Shown here: piece after piece, positions 15,100-23,811 of the stretch
Layout of the letters: each line of letters begins with the position of its first letter
Numbering within the stretch: the first letter of the stretch is position 1
Assembly (NCBI GenBank): GCA_948688495.1
Contig: CAPQSW010000038.1
Location: 1-30,624 of the forward strand
Direction: 5' to 3'
From: an uncultured Lachnospiraceae bacterium
Lineage (GTDB): Bacteria > Bacillota > Clostridia > Lachnospirales > Lachnospiraceae
Length of the DNA: 30,624 nt
Position numbers and translations under genes: made by a program
The notes under the pieces: model-generated
Databases searched by the model: none
Told to the model about the DNA's origin: nothing
The model's input: the letters and a program-made list of their open reading frames with translations, nothing else

Positions 15100-17196
15100 A
15101 TGTACAAACAGTTTACTATGGAACTGGCAGGAAGAACCTTGCGGATTGACATTGGCAGAGTCGCTGCCCAGGCAAACGGTGCTGCATTTATGCATTATGG
15201 TGATACAGTGGTATTGTCTACGGCGACTGCATCGGATAAACCAAGAGAGGGAATAGATTTTTTCCCGTTAAGTGTAGAATTTGAAGAAAAGCTGTACTCC
15301 GTAGGGAAGATTCCCGGCGGATTTAATAAGAGAGAGGGAAAGGCATCTGAGAATGCGGTGTTGACAGCGCGTGTGATTGACCGTCCCATGCGTCCGTTGT
15401 TTCCCAAGGATTACCGCAACGATGTAACGTTAAATAACCTGGTTATGAGCGTGGACCCGCAGTGCCGTCCGGAATTGGTGGCTATGCTTGGTTCCGCAAT
15501 TGCAACCAGCATTTCAGATATTCCATTTGCTGGTCCCTGCGCGACCACCCAGGTAGGGATGGTGGATGGCGAATTTATTATTAACCCATCCCAGGAGCAG
15601 TGGAAGAATGGAGATTTAAACCTGACAGTGGCATCCACCAGTGAGAAGGTGATCATGATTGAGGCTGGCGCTAATGAGATTCCAGAAGACAGGATGATCG
15701 AAGCGATTTATAAGGCGCACGAAATCAATCAGGAGATTATTGCATTTATCAATCAGATTGTGGCAGAGGTTGGAAAAGCAAAACACGAATATACAAGCTG
15801 TGCAGTTCCAGAGGAATTGTTTGCGGCCATTCGTGAGCTGGTACCGCCGGAAGAAATGGAACAGGCGGTATTTACTGACGAGAAGCAAGTGCGTGAAGAA
15901 AATATCAAAAAGATCACAGAGCGGTTGGAGGAAGCATTTGCGGAGAAGGAAGAATGGCTGGAGGTATTGGGAGAGGCAATTTACCAGTACCAGAAGAAGA
16001 CTGTCCGCAAGATGATTTTAAAGGACCACAAGAGGCCGGATGGACGAGCCGTTGACCAGATTCGTCCGTTGGCTGCAGAAGTGGATATTATTCCAAGAGT
16101 ACATGGTTCCGCGATGTTTACGCGTGGACAAACCCAGATTTGTGATGTCGTAACACTTGCTCCCTTATCAGAGGTTCAGAGGATTGACGGCTTAGATGAA
16201 AATGAAGTAAATAAGCGTTATATGCATCACTATAATTTCCCATCTTATTCTGTGGGGGAAACAAAACCCAGCAGAGGGCCGGGAAGACGGGAGATTGGGC
16301 ACGGCGCATTGGCAGAGCGTGCACTGATGCCGGTACTTCCTTCCGAGGAAGAATTTCCATATGCAATCCGTGCCGTATCCGAGACCTTTGAATCCAACGG
16401 ATCTACTTCTATGGCGTCTACCTGTGCATCCTGTATGTCACTGATGGCTGCAGGCGTGCCAATTAAAAAGATGGTTGCCGGTATTTCTTGTGGTTTGGTA
16501 ACGGGAGATACGGATGATGATTATATTGTATTGACGGATATCCAGGGACTGGAAGATTTCTTCGGTGATATGGACTTTAAGGTGACAGGTACGCATGATG
16601 GAATCACGGCAATCCAGATGGATATTAAGATTCATGGACTGACCAGGCCGATTGTAGAGGAAGCTATCCGAAGAACAAGGGAAGCAAGACTGTACATCAT
16701 GGATGAGGTAATGTCTAAGGCAATTGCTGAGCCGAGAAAGGAAGTCGGCGAGCTGGCTCCTAAGATTATACAGATCCAGATTGACCCGGCGAAAATTGGT
16801 GATGTGGTTGGACAGAGGGGTAAGACGATCAATGCCATCATTGAGCAGACCGGTGTGAAAATTGATATAAGTGACGAAGGCGCGGTATCTGTATGTGGAA
16901 CGGATAAGGAGATGATGGATGAGGCCGTCCGTCTTATTGAGATTATTACCACTGATTTTGAGGCAGGACAGATTTTCGTTGGTAAGGTTATCAGCATTAA
17001 AGAATTTGGGGCATTTTTGGAATTTGCACCGGGCAAGGAGGGAATGGTACACATTTCCAAGATTTCCAGACAGCGGATTAACCGTGTAGAGGATGTATTG
17101 ACTTTGGGTGATGTGGTCAAGGTTGTATGCTTGGGCAAGGATAAAATGGGAAGAATCAGCTTCTCCATGAAAGATGTGCCAAAAGAAGAAAAATAA
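15100..17196 (+). CDS. pnp: Polyribonucleotide nucleotidyltransferase (PNPase)
   Basis: PNPase is a trimeric 3'-5' phosphorolytic exoribonuclease that degrades mRNA and can also add tails. The 698-residue protein shows the first RNase PH domain (GDTVVLSTATASDKPREGID, DRPMRPLFPKDYRNDV), a helical linker, and the second catalytic RNase PH domain (FTRGQTQICDVVTL, YNFPSYSVGE, GDTDDDYIVLTDIQGLEDFF, GDMDFKVTG). A KH domain (about 555-615; IGDVVGQRGKTINAI) and an S1 domain (about 622-690; GKVISIKEFGAFLEF) follow. All domains are complete. GAAGGAG precedes the ATG. Confidence 0.97.
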   Translation: MYKQFTMELAGRTLRIDIGRVAAQANGAAFMHYGDTVVLSTATASDKPREGIDFFPLSVEFEEKLYSVGKIPGGFNKREGKASENAVLTARVIDRPMRPLFPKDYRNDVTLNNLVMSVDPQCRPELVAMLGSAIATSISDIPFAGPCATTQVGMVDGEFIINPSQEQWKNGDLNLTVASTSEKVIMIEAGANEIPEDRMIEAIYKAHEINQEIIAFINQIVAEVGKAKHEYTSCAVPEELFAAIRELVPPEEMEQAVFTDEKQVREENIKKITERLEEAFAEKEEWLEVLGEAIYQYQKKTVRKMILKDHKRPDGRAVDQIRPLAAEVDIIPRVHGSAMFTRGQTQICDVVTLAPLSEVQRIDGLDENEVNKRYMHHYNFPSYSVGETKPSRGPGRREIGHGALAERALMPVLPSEEEFPYAIRAVSETFESNGSTSMASTCASCMSLMAAGVPIKKMVAGISCGLVTGDTDDDYIVLTDIQGLEDFFGDMDFKVTGTHDGITAIQMDIKIHGLTRPIVEEAIRRTREARLYIMDEVMSKAIAEPRKEVGELAPKIIQIQIDPAKIGDVVGQRGKTINAIIEQTGVKIDISDEGAVSVCGTDKEMMDEAVRLIEIITTDFEAGQIFVGKVISIKEFGAFLEFAPGKEGMVHISKISRQRINRVEDVLTLGDVVKVVCLGKDKMGRISFSMKDVPKEEK

Positions 17197-17225
17197 TATA
17201 ATACAATTATTCATGTGAAAGACGG

Positions 17226-17254
17226 TTGACGAAATACACAGAGAGAGTTAGAAT
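17226..17254 (+). promoter_or_regulatory. Candidate promoter of the chemotaxis gene with a long leader
   Basis: TTGACG (17226-17231), a 17-base spacer and TAGAAT (17249-17254) resemble a sigma-A promoter 30 bases after pnp. The leader from about 17261 to 17489 is AT-rich. It has a possible weak GGGG/CCC stem at 17262-17282 and a TTCCGGAA palindrome near 17443, but I recognise no known riboswitch in it. No FliA-type promoter was seen. A 79-codon frame spans the same region but lacks a convincing ribosome binding site. Confidence 0.5.
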
Positions 17255-17489
17255 TAATAAGGGGTGCGAAAGAAAAGCCCACACAAAAGAATGTATATAT
17301 GCAAGAACCAATAATTTATTTAGAAGCTTTGTTTGTATGTTTTCAGAAAGCAATCCAGGCAAGAAACTATATGAATTAGAAGTTATATGTGTAATACTTT
17401 ATTTGCTTGCTTGGAGATTACAGCTTTCTTTTTATAGCATCCTTCCGGAAATCAAAGGTTTTTAGAATTAAAAGAAAGAAGGAAGAATT

Positions 17490-19199
17490 ATGTTAAAAAA
17501 ATTGAACAACATGCAAATTAAGAAGCGATTAGTAAGGTCTTTTGTCACAATTGCCGGACTTCTGGCAGCCGTAGCGACGGTAGGGTTGATCGCCATGATT
17601 GCCGTTGCCGGTTTTTATTCAGACGCATTGACAGACTATGGTTTTGCCCAGGGAGACGTGGGAAAGACCATGACAGCCTTTGCAGATGCCAGGTCAGCCC
17701 TGCGTGGGGTCATTGGTTATGAGGAACAGGAAGCTATTGATTCCATGTTGGAAGAACATAAGAAATATAAAGAGAATTTCTTAAACGAATTTGCAAATAT
17801 AGAAAAAACCATGGTAACTGCTGCAAACAAAGAGATATACGCGCAATTGCAGCAGGAGCTGGAAGAATACTGGGAGCTGGAAGGACAGATCTTAGAGCTG
17901 GGCGCTACGGAAGACCAGGAAAAATGTATATTGGCCCAGGAGCTGGCGATGGACGAGCTTATGCCCATGTATAACAATATTTATGATAAGCTGTCAGACA
18001 TTATGGATATCAAGGTTTCCAAAGGTAATACGTTGTCTACGCAGCTCTCTGGCTTATGTGTGATACTCGCTATTGTTATAGTTATTGTAATTGTCTGTGC
18101 CCTGTTGGGTGCATTCCGCTTAGGAGTGGGAATTGCAAACAGTATTTCCATTCCATTGAATGAATTAAAGGAGCGTTTGTCAACCTTTGCGCACGGTGAT
18201 CTTTACTCTCCCTTCCCAGAAATTAGTACGAAGGATGAAGTGGCAGATATGATAGAGGTGGCAAAGGAAATGGCGGAAACACTTCGTTTTATTATTGATG
18301 ATGAAGAAGCGATTCTTGAGGCAATGGCAAAGGCTAACTATGCAGTTTCTTCCAAGGATGGCAGCAGATATTCCGGGGATTTTGAAAAATTACTGTTATC
18401 TATGAAAGATTTAAAGAGACAGATGGTATCTACCATCAAGTCTATCGAAGAAGCTTCTTCCCAGGTGTCTGCCGGTTCCATAAATTTGTCAGAGGCAGCG
18501 CAGAGTCTGGCAGAAGGAGCGACAGATCAAGCCGGTGCGGTAGAGCAGATGCAGGCTACGATTATGTCAATTACTGAAAATATTGAGATAGCGGCAGAGC
18601 ATGCACAAGATTCTTATGAGCAGGCACAAAAGTACTCGGATGAGGCCAACAACAGCCGTCAGGAAATGAATACGATGGTTGCCGCGATGGAGCGGATTAG
18701 CGATGCATCCCAGAAAATTGAAAATATAATTTCTGAAATTGAAAATATTGCTTCCCAGACAAATCTGCTGTCCTTAAATGCTTCTATAGAAGCAGCAAGA
18801 GCCGGGGAAGCGGGACGAGGCTTTGCTGTTGTGGCGGATCAGATTCGACAGCTCGCAGAACAGAGCTCTAAGGCAGCCATTGAGACAAGGGAATTAATCG
18901 AAGATACCATCCATGAGATTACGGAAGGGAGTGAAGCGGCAGACAGGGCAGCATCTGTTATTGAGACAGTGGTAGATGGAATTGAAAAAATTGCAGTTTC
19001 CTCTAAGAACGTAAGCAGTACGGCGGCAGATCAGGCGATTGCCATGAAACAGGCCGAGGAAGGCGTAGGCCAGATTTCCGAGGTAGTGCAGTCCAATTCT
19101 GCAACCGCCCAGGAGTCTTCTGCAACTAGTCAGGAATTGTCTGCCCAGGCGATTTGCTTGGATGAATTGATTGGAAAATTTGTTTTACCTACAGACTAA
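17490..19199 (+). CDS. Methyl-accepting chemotaxis protein
   Basis: The 569-residue membrane receptor should relay an external or membrane signal to CheA/CheW. Transmembrane helix 1 lies at about 15-42. An extracytoplasmic four-helix-bundle-like domain spans about 43-185, helix 2 about 186-212 (CVILAIVIVIVIVCALLGAF), and a HAMP linker about 215-270. The signalling coiled coil contains the conserved hairpin tip SQTNLLSLNASIEAARAGEA near 421-441. There is no C-terminal CheR-binding pentapeptide (it ends GKFVLPTD). GAAGGAAG precedes the ATG. No other chemotaxis or flagellar gene is nearby, so the ligand and partner array are unknown. A terminator follows immediately. Confidence 0.93.
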   Translation: MLKKLNNMQIKKRLVRSFVTIAGLLAAVATVGLIAMIAVAGFYSDALTDYGFAQGDVGKTMTAFADARSALRGVIGYEEQEAIDSMLEEHKKYKENFLNEFANIEKTMVTAANKEIYAQLQQELEEYWELEGQILELGATEDQEKCILAQELAMDELMPMYNNIYDKLSDIMDIKVSKGNTLSTQLSGLCVILAIVIVIVIVCALLGAFRLGVGIANSISIPLNELKERLSTFAHGDLYSPFPEISTKDEVADMIEVAKEMAETLRFIIDDEEAILEAMAKANYAVSSKDGSRYSGDFEKLLLSMKDLKRQMVSTIKSIEEASSQVSAGSINLSEAAQSLAEGATDQAGAVEQMQATIMSITENIEIAAEHAQDSYEQAQKYSDEANNSRQEMNTMVAAMERISDASQKIENIISEIENIASQTNLLSLNASIEAARAGEAGRGFAVVADQIRQLAEQSSKAAIETRELIEDTIHEITEGSEAADRAASVIETVVDGIEKIAVSSKNVSSTAADQAIAMKQAEEGVGQISEVVQSNSATAQESSATSQELSAQAICLDELIGKFVLPTD

Positions 19200-19226
19200 A
19201 GAAGTCTAATATTTCCTGTACCGTAT

Positions 19227-19268
19227 ACTCTTATGGAAGTAAAATAATTGCTTCCATAAGAGTTTTTT
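19227..19268 (+). terminator. Rho-independent terminator after the chemotaxis gene
   Basis: ACTCTTATGGAAG (19227-19239) and CTTCCATAAGAGT (19251-19263) form a perfect 13-base-pair stem around an 11-base loop, followed directly by six T. This is the clearest intrinsic terminator in the window. Confidence 0.93.
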
Positions 19269-19281
19269 ATCTTAAAGCAAA

Positions 19282-19363
19282 GACCCTGTCCGTTTAATCT
19301 CTTAGAACAAGTTCTTTGCATATATTAACAAAAAAAGAAAGTACGATTATTATGGACAGGGTC
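19282..19363 (+). promoter_or_regulatory. Inverted repeat covering the protease start codon
   Basis: GACCCTGTCC (19282-19291) is the exact complement of GGACAGGGTC (19354-19363), which begins on the G of the protease ATG (19352-19354). In mRNA the pair would form a 10-base-pair helix over the start region, closing a 62-base loop. Inside the loop AGAAC-AA-GTTCT forms a small second hairpin. This could limit translation initiation or serve as a DNA operator. Confidence 0.5.
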
Positions 19364-20239
19364 AGACAAATTATCAATGCAGAAGCGGCATATAAGCGCA
19401 GATATTTTGGGGAAAATATAGGTGTGGCAATTTTAGATACTGGGATTTTCCCGCATGTGGACTTTGGACGGCGGATTGCATTCTTTAAAGATTTTATCAG
19501 TGGCAGATCAAAGGCTTATGATGATAATGGACATGGCACCCATATTGCCGGGATTATCGGCGGAGATGGAAGCGCCTCCGATGGAAAGTATATGGGAATT
19601 GCCCCGCGCTGTCATTTTATCATTTTAAAAATATTAGACAGAAAAGGAAATGGAAACACGGAAAATGTTGTACAGGCAATTGAATGGCTGGTGCGCCGCA
19701 AAGAGGAGTATCGGATACGCATTGTTAATATTTCTATTGGAATGGTTCTTGAGGCGGAGAGTAAGGAACGTGCCCGGCTGTTGAAAGCGGTGGAATACGC
19801 ATGGGATTACGGTCTTGTGGTAGTAGCGGCGGCAGGGAATAATGGACCGGGGGAGAGCAGCATTACCGTTCCGGGTATAAGCCGAAAGGTTATCACGGTA
19901 GGGTGTTTTGACGATACGAAAGAACAGATTGGCAGGTCAAGGCTGAAACCGCAGTATTCCGGTCAGGGTCCCACAGAGCACTGTATTGTAAAGCCGGAAT
20001 TGGTGGTGCCGGGGACAAATGTGACAAGCTGCGCAAACCAGCCAGGATTCTACACACGAAAGAGCGGGACCTCTATGGCTGCGCCAATGGCAAGTGGAGG
20101 CATAGCCCTTTTGTTGGGCAAATATCCGCTTCTTACCCCGGCAGAAGTGAAACTGCGGCTTTACAGGCGCGCGTTGGATTTAGGGCTTCCCCAGTCAAAG
20201 CAGGGGTGGGGGATGCTGGACATTGGAAGGATGTTGTGA
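19352..20239 (+). CDS. Cytosolic S8 subtilisin-like serine protease
   Basis: The 295-residue enzyme has the complete S8 triad: Asp29 in AILDTGI, His61 in NGHGTHIAG and Ser241 in SGTSMAAP. The oxyanion-hole Asn is in AAAGNNGPG. There is no signal peptide and only about 20 residues precede the catalytic fold, so it has essentially no prodomain and should be intracellular, like Bacillus AprX or Isp enzymes; its substrates are unknown. I chose ATG 19352. An in-frame TTG at 19316 would add 12 residues but has no ribosome binding site, and the site before the ATG is also poor. The start codon lies in a 10-base inverted repeat. It stands between a terminator and a repeat-rich spacer, apparently monocistronic. 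Confidence 0.9.
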   Translation: MDRVRQIINAEAAYKRRYFGENIGVAILDTGIFPHVDFGRRIAFFKDFISGRSKAYDDNGHGTHIAGIIGGDGSASDGKYMGIAPRCHFIILKILDRKGNGNTENVVQAIEWLVRRKEEYRIRIVNISIGMVLEAESKERARLLKAVEYAWDYGLVVVAAAGNNGPGESSITVPGISRKVITVGCFDDTKEQIGRSRLKPQYSGQGPTEHCIVKPELVVPGTNVTSCANQPGFYTRKSGTSMAAPMASGGIALLLGKYPLLTPAEVKLRLYRRALDLGLPQSKQGWGMLDIGRML

Positions 20240-20247
20240 TAATATTT

Positions 20248-20295
20248 GTCCTAAGGTTTGTCCTAAGGAGGGATCAAATGTCCTAAGGAGGGACC
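20248..20295 (+). repeat. Three copies of a GTCCTAAGG repeat before the cls gene
   Basis: GTCCTAAGG occurs at 20248-20256. GTCCTAAGGAGGGATC is at 20260-20275 and GTCCTAAGGAGGGACC at 20280-20295. Each long copy can fold as a GTCC-N7-GGAC hairpin. The third copy with its flank (20276-20295) recurs exactly at 21958-21977, on the other side of cls. The 170-base spacer 20240-20410 contains no gene. Confidence 0.85.
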
Positions 20296-20304
20296 AAACG
20301 GAGC

Positions 20305-20402
20305 CGGGAGGATGCCTTAGGGCTATTGGAATAGCCAAAGAAGTAGAAAGAAGCGGGAGGATACCTTAGGGCTCTTAGAACACCCACTGAAGTAAATAAT
20401 AT
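20305..20402 (+). repeat. 49-base imperfect tandem repeat before the cls gene
   Basis: Units 20305-20353 and 20354-20402 both begin CGGGAGGAT and contain CCTTAGGGCT; their first 44 bases differ at eight positions. CCTTAGG is the reverse complement of the CCTAAGG core upstream, so long-range pairing is possible. The first unit also holds the hairpin GGCTAT-TGGA-ATAGCC (20321-20336). Confidence 0.8.
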
Positions 20403-20419
20403 ACGAAAGGATGAATGGG

Positions 20420-21958
20420 ATGAAAAAAATTAAGAAATTTTTACTTGGAAGAGCTACAATTGTAGGATTGGCAATTCTGATTCAGTTATGCTGGATATGG
20501 TCGTTTTTACAGGGATTTCTTATCCGTTTTTCTTTTATCAATACGTTAATTGACATTATTGCCATTTTTGTAGTGCTTGTAATTGTAAATAAGAAAAGCA
20601 ATCCATCCCATGTGATTGCCTGGACGGTGGTTATTTTAGCGCTCCCCCTTGTGGGGCTTTTGGTTTATGTGATTTTTGGCCGCCCGGGGCTGGTCCGCCC
20701 TACACGGAAACGAATGGAGACGATAAATCAGCAGTTAGAGCAGGAATTTCCACAAAATGAGGAAATTTTATCGAAGCTTTGCAGTGCGGATAAGGCAGTC
20801 TACCGCCAGTCAAAATACGTCAGGGATTGGGCAAATTTTCCAGTTTATGAAAATACAGCAACAAAATATTATTCCAGAGGGGAAGAAATGTTTCCGGATA
20901 TGCTGGAGGCGTTAAAGGAGGCAAAGCATTTCATTTTTATGGAATTTTTTATTGTAGAGGAAGGAGAGATGTTTGGGAGGATATTGGATATTTTAAAATG
21001 CAAGGCTGCCGAAGGTGTGGATGTACGGTTTATCTATGATGACTTTGGCTGTGTGACTACCCTCCCGTCTAAATATTATCTGACGCTGCAGGAGATGGGA
21101 ATTAAGTGTGTGCGCTTTAACCCCCTGTATCCGCTTATGTCCGTGCTTATGAACAACCGTGACCACCGGAAGATTCTTGTAGTGGATGGCAAAGTGGGAT
21201 TTACCGGAGGAATTAACCTTGCGGATGAATATATCAACCATGTAGAGCGTTTTGGATACTGGAAGGACACCGGGCTTCGCCTGAAAGGGGAAGCAGTCTG
21301 GAGCTTAACGGTTATGTTTCTGGAGATGTGGTGTTATATTAACCGTACGATGGAAGATGATCTTTCAAGATATTATCCAGGCAAATACCAGTCCGCGCCG
21401 TTTGTCAGTGACGGTTATGTACAGCCTTATGCAGACAGCCCTCTGGATTCTGAGAATACGGGTGAAAACATTTATATGAATATGATAAACCGTGCAAAAG
21501 ATTATGTCTATATTTTCACGCCGTACCTGATACCCGATAATGTAATGATAAAAGCATTGCAGAATGCGGCAAAAAGCGGTGTCGATGTACGGATTATCAT
21601 GCCGGGTATTCCAGATAAAAAGATTGTTTTCTGGGTAAGCCAGTCTTATTATGAGCCGCTCATCGAATGCGGCGTAAAAATTTATCAGTATACGCCAGGA
21701 TTTCTCCATGCAAAATGCTTTGTGAGTGATGATATTCTGGCGACTGTGGGCAGCATCAACATGGATTACCGCAGCCTGTACCTGCATTTTGAGTGCGGGG
21801 TCTTTTTGTACCAGTCTTCGGCGGTACAGAAGGTGAAGGAGGATATGTTGCAGACCATTGCAAAATCCGAGGAAATTAACATGGAGTACTGTCGCAGAAG
21901 GCCTGCAATTATCCGTCCATTCCTTGGGGTAGTGCGCCTGTTTGCGCCTTTGTTGTAA
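20420..21958 (+). CDS. cls: Cardiolipin synthase (phospholipase D family)
   Basis: The 512-residue membrane enzyme joins two phosphatidylglycerols into cardiolipin plus glycerol. Two N-terminal transmembrane helices (about 10-32 and 38-60) are followed by the PLDc_N segment (SNPSHVIAWTVVILALPLVG). Two HKD motifs follow: DHRKILVVDGKVGFTGG with His249, and LHAKCFVSDDILATVGSINM with His430. Both catalytic motifs are intact. I chose ATG 20420, nine bases after GAAAGG; an ATG at 20411 directly abuts that site and would add three residues. The gene is flanked by copies of the GTCCTAAGGAGGGACC repeat, the downstream one beginning in the stop codon. It converges on the minus-strand pseudogene pair. 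Confidence 0.94.
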   Translation: MKKIKKFLLGRATIVGLAILIQLCWIWSFLQGFLIRFSFINTLIDIIAIFVVLVIVNKKSNPSHVIAWTVVILALPLVGLLVYVIFGRPGLVRPTRKRMETINQQLEQEFPQNEEILSKLCSADKAVYRQSKYVRDWANFPVYENTATKYYSRGEEMFPDMLEALKEAKHFIFMEFFIVEEGEMFGRILDILKCKAAEGVDVRFIYDDFGCVTTLPSKYYLTLQEMGIKCVRFNPLYPLMSVLMNNRDHRKILVVDGKVGFTGGINLADEYINHVERFGYWKDTGLRLKGEAVWSLTVMFLEMWCYINRTMEDDLSRYYPGKYQSAPFVSDGYVQPYADSPLDSENTGENIYMNMINRAKDYVYIFTPYLIPDNVMIKALQNAAKSGVDVRIIMPGIPDKKIVFWVSQSYYEPLIECGVKIYQYTPGFLHAKCFVSDDILATVGSINMDYRSLYLHFECGVFLYQSSAVQKVKEDMLQTIAKSEEINMEYCRRRPAIIRPFLGVVRLFAPLL

Positions 21959-21990
21959 AATGTCCTAAGGAGGGACCCAGCAAAGCTGGG
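21958..21990 (+). repeat. Downstream copy of the cls-flanking repeat plus hairpin
   Basis: Bases 21958-21977 are identical to 20276-20295 (AAATGTCCTAAGGAGGGACC), and GGGAGGAT follows ten bases later in both places. Here the variable ten bases help form the hairpin CCCAGC-AAA-GCTGGG (21976-21990). No T tract follows, so termination of cls is not obvious. Between the repeat and the end of the minus-strand gene at 22011 nothing else is seen. Confidence 0.8.
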
Positions 21991-22010
21991 AGGATTTGAC
22001 CTGAATTTAT

Positions 22011-22808
22011 TCACGAAAGCAATAATTCTCCCAGTGTCTTCAAAAAGTAGTCCTTAAACAGTGCTTTCCTAACATCACCATCAAACAATACATTGACGGA
22101 ACCGATTTCTTTCTGGTTTAACTTATAGACCAGCCTTCCGGCAGTATCCCCCTTTGTTATGGGAGCGGCCGCGGTCTCCGGGAGCTCCAGCTCTCTGGTA
22201 ATCTGCGAAAAGTCAGCTCCGGTCACGTCAAGATATGAGAAATCTTTTTCGTAAGCCAAAGATACCTGTTCCTCAATGCCGCCCTGTACGGTAAGCTTGG
22301 GGAGTTGTTCTTTTTGGCTGTCTGTATAGACTTGGCATTTTCCGAAACCGTAATTGAGCAGTGTACTGGCATCTGCAAAGCGGATTTTATGGTCCGGGGC
22401 TCCCATGACTACGGCAATCAGTTCCAGGCCATCTTTTTTGGCAGTGGCGGAGACACAGTATTTTGCCTGGTCGGTGGAACCGGTTTTTAATCCTGTGGCA
22501 TAGGGATACTGTTTAATCAGTTTGTTGGTGTTGGCAAGGCCAAATTCTTCTGAACCGCGTTTTGTAACATGTGTAATATTTTCCATCCAGATTGTACAGT
22601 AATCGTGGATTTGCGGATATTTGACAATCAGTTCGCGCGACATCAGGGCAACGTCTTTGGCGGTGGTCATATGGCCTTCCACATCCAAGCCGCAGCAGTT
22701 GACGAATGTGGTGTTGTTCATGCCAAGGTCTTTGGCGCGCTGGTTCATCCGTGCCACAAATTCCTGCTCGCTGCCGTAGATGTGTTCCGCCATAGCCACA
22801 CATGCGGC
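22011..22808 (-). pseudogene. D-alanyl-D-alanine carboxypeptidase, 5'-truncated
   Basis: The frame encodes the C-terminal two thirds of a class A low-molecular-weight penicillin-binding protein (DacA/DacF type). Similarity begins at ACVAMAEHIYGSEQEFVARM, which in intact enzymes directly follows the SxN motif. The KTG motif is present (GLKTGSTDQAK), as are the C-terminal beta domain and a final amphipathic helix. The signal peptide, the SxxK nucleophile motif and the SxN motif are missing. In-frame reading upstream meets a stop at 22824-22826 after FLFLYA. A GTG at 22799 could start a 262-residue product, but without the nucleophile it cannot be a carboxypeptidase. It appears to be the product of a deletion that joined it to the 3' end of the next minus-strand gene. 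Confidence 0.85.
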
Positions 22809-22831
22809 ATATAGGAAAAGGAATCATTCTA

Positions 22832-23811
22832 TCAAATGTCATCGGACGGCAGGGAAGTCCATGTTGCTTCTGTCCAATATTCGGCATCTTCATAATGGAA
22901 TCCGAATTGGGCGCATCTGTTTTCTATCGCTTCCCGGATAACCTCGTCACTCGTCCAGTCAATCGAAGCTTCCTCGCGGCATCTGTCAATATATTCTTGA
23001 AAGGCGGCCTTTTGTTCTTCAGAAGATTCGCCAGCGTCACATTGGTAATATTTCGTATCGCCGACCGTTGTTATATTTACCTGCCAATCTGCTTCCGAGG
23101 TCAATTTTATATTATCATCATTATGAAATATTTCTGCAAAAATATCTTCATTTGCATATCTGATCCATTCATCGTTTAAATACTCTTTATCATAAATCTG
23201 TTCGCATGTCCCATCAGCCAGAATTACAGATAAATCACTGCCGTGGTCTCCGGCTCCGCTGGAACCGGCTCTGATAATCTGGCCTCTGGTATATTCAGTG
23301 GTAGAGCTTCTCACCCAGCTGTCATACTGGCAGGTGATATAGAGTCTGCCCTCCTGTTCGGTGACTGCCATGACCGTATAGCTGTTATCATCCTCACAGT
23401 AGATATCCAGTCCGTAAAACATGATAAGGAGATTTTTGGCATCACCGTCCAAACATCCGATATAGGCATATAGGATATTATCGTAAGACGTTCGTTCTGT
23501 GTAGCCGAACCTGAACCTCTCCAGATAACAGTAGTTTACCAATTTTCCAAGACCTTCCAGGGTATAGGATTTCCCTTTTTCCAGTGGACTTTGATCTATA
23601 TGGCCGGAAAGATCGGACAGATAATCTTCACGCACCGTTGCCGCAATTTCACCATGAAGGAAGCGTTCATAAAGCGTTCCATCAGGTGCATCGCATGCAG
23701 CGGGCGTTTCCACGGAAAAATCGGGAGGTGGATTGTCCGTCTCCTGTTCTTGTCAGTGCAGCGATAAAACAAAGCGCAATGGAAATTTTTACTATCAAAA
23801 TGGTTCTCATC
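22832..23811 (-). pseudogene. Exported hypothetical protein with frameshift after signal peptide
   Basis: ATG (23811-23809), preceded by GGGGAAAAG, starts a typical export signal (MRTILIVKISIALCFIAALT). That frame then runs into a stop about 22 codons later. The body continues in another frame from about 23748 (QEQETDNPPPDFSVETPAAC) for some 300 residues to the stop at 22832. An indel near 23745-23756 thus separates signal and body, and the lipobox cysteine expected after FIAALT is absent. A GTG at 23713 could start the body alone but lacks a ribosome binding site. The body is acidic and rich in Tyr, Asp and Glu, with segments such as LLIMFYGLDIYCEDDNSYTV and GSSGAGDHGSDLSVILADG. It resembles uncharacterised secreted proteins of gut clostridia; no function can be named. 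It has its own promoter. Confidence 0.7.

Noticed and set aside
17226..17465. 79-codon plus-strand frame between pnp and the chemotaxis gene
   Set aside because: Its start overlaps the -35 of a candidate promoter, no ribosome binding site precedes it, and the composition is irregular.
17255..17489. Cyclic-di-GMP riboswitch before the chemotaxis gene
   Set aside because: Such switches are common before chemotaxis genes, but the conserved GEMM core and tetraloop-receptor sequences were not found.
20248..20295. Resemblance of GTCCTAAGG to the 23S rRNA sequence cut by I-CeuI
   Set aside because: Only about nine bases match, and the rest of the rRNA site is absent.
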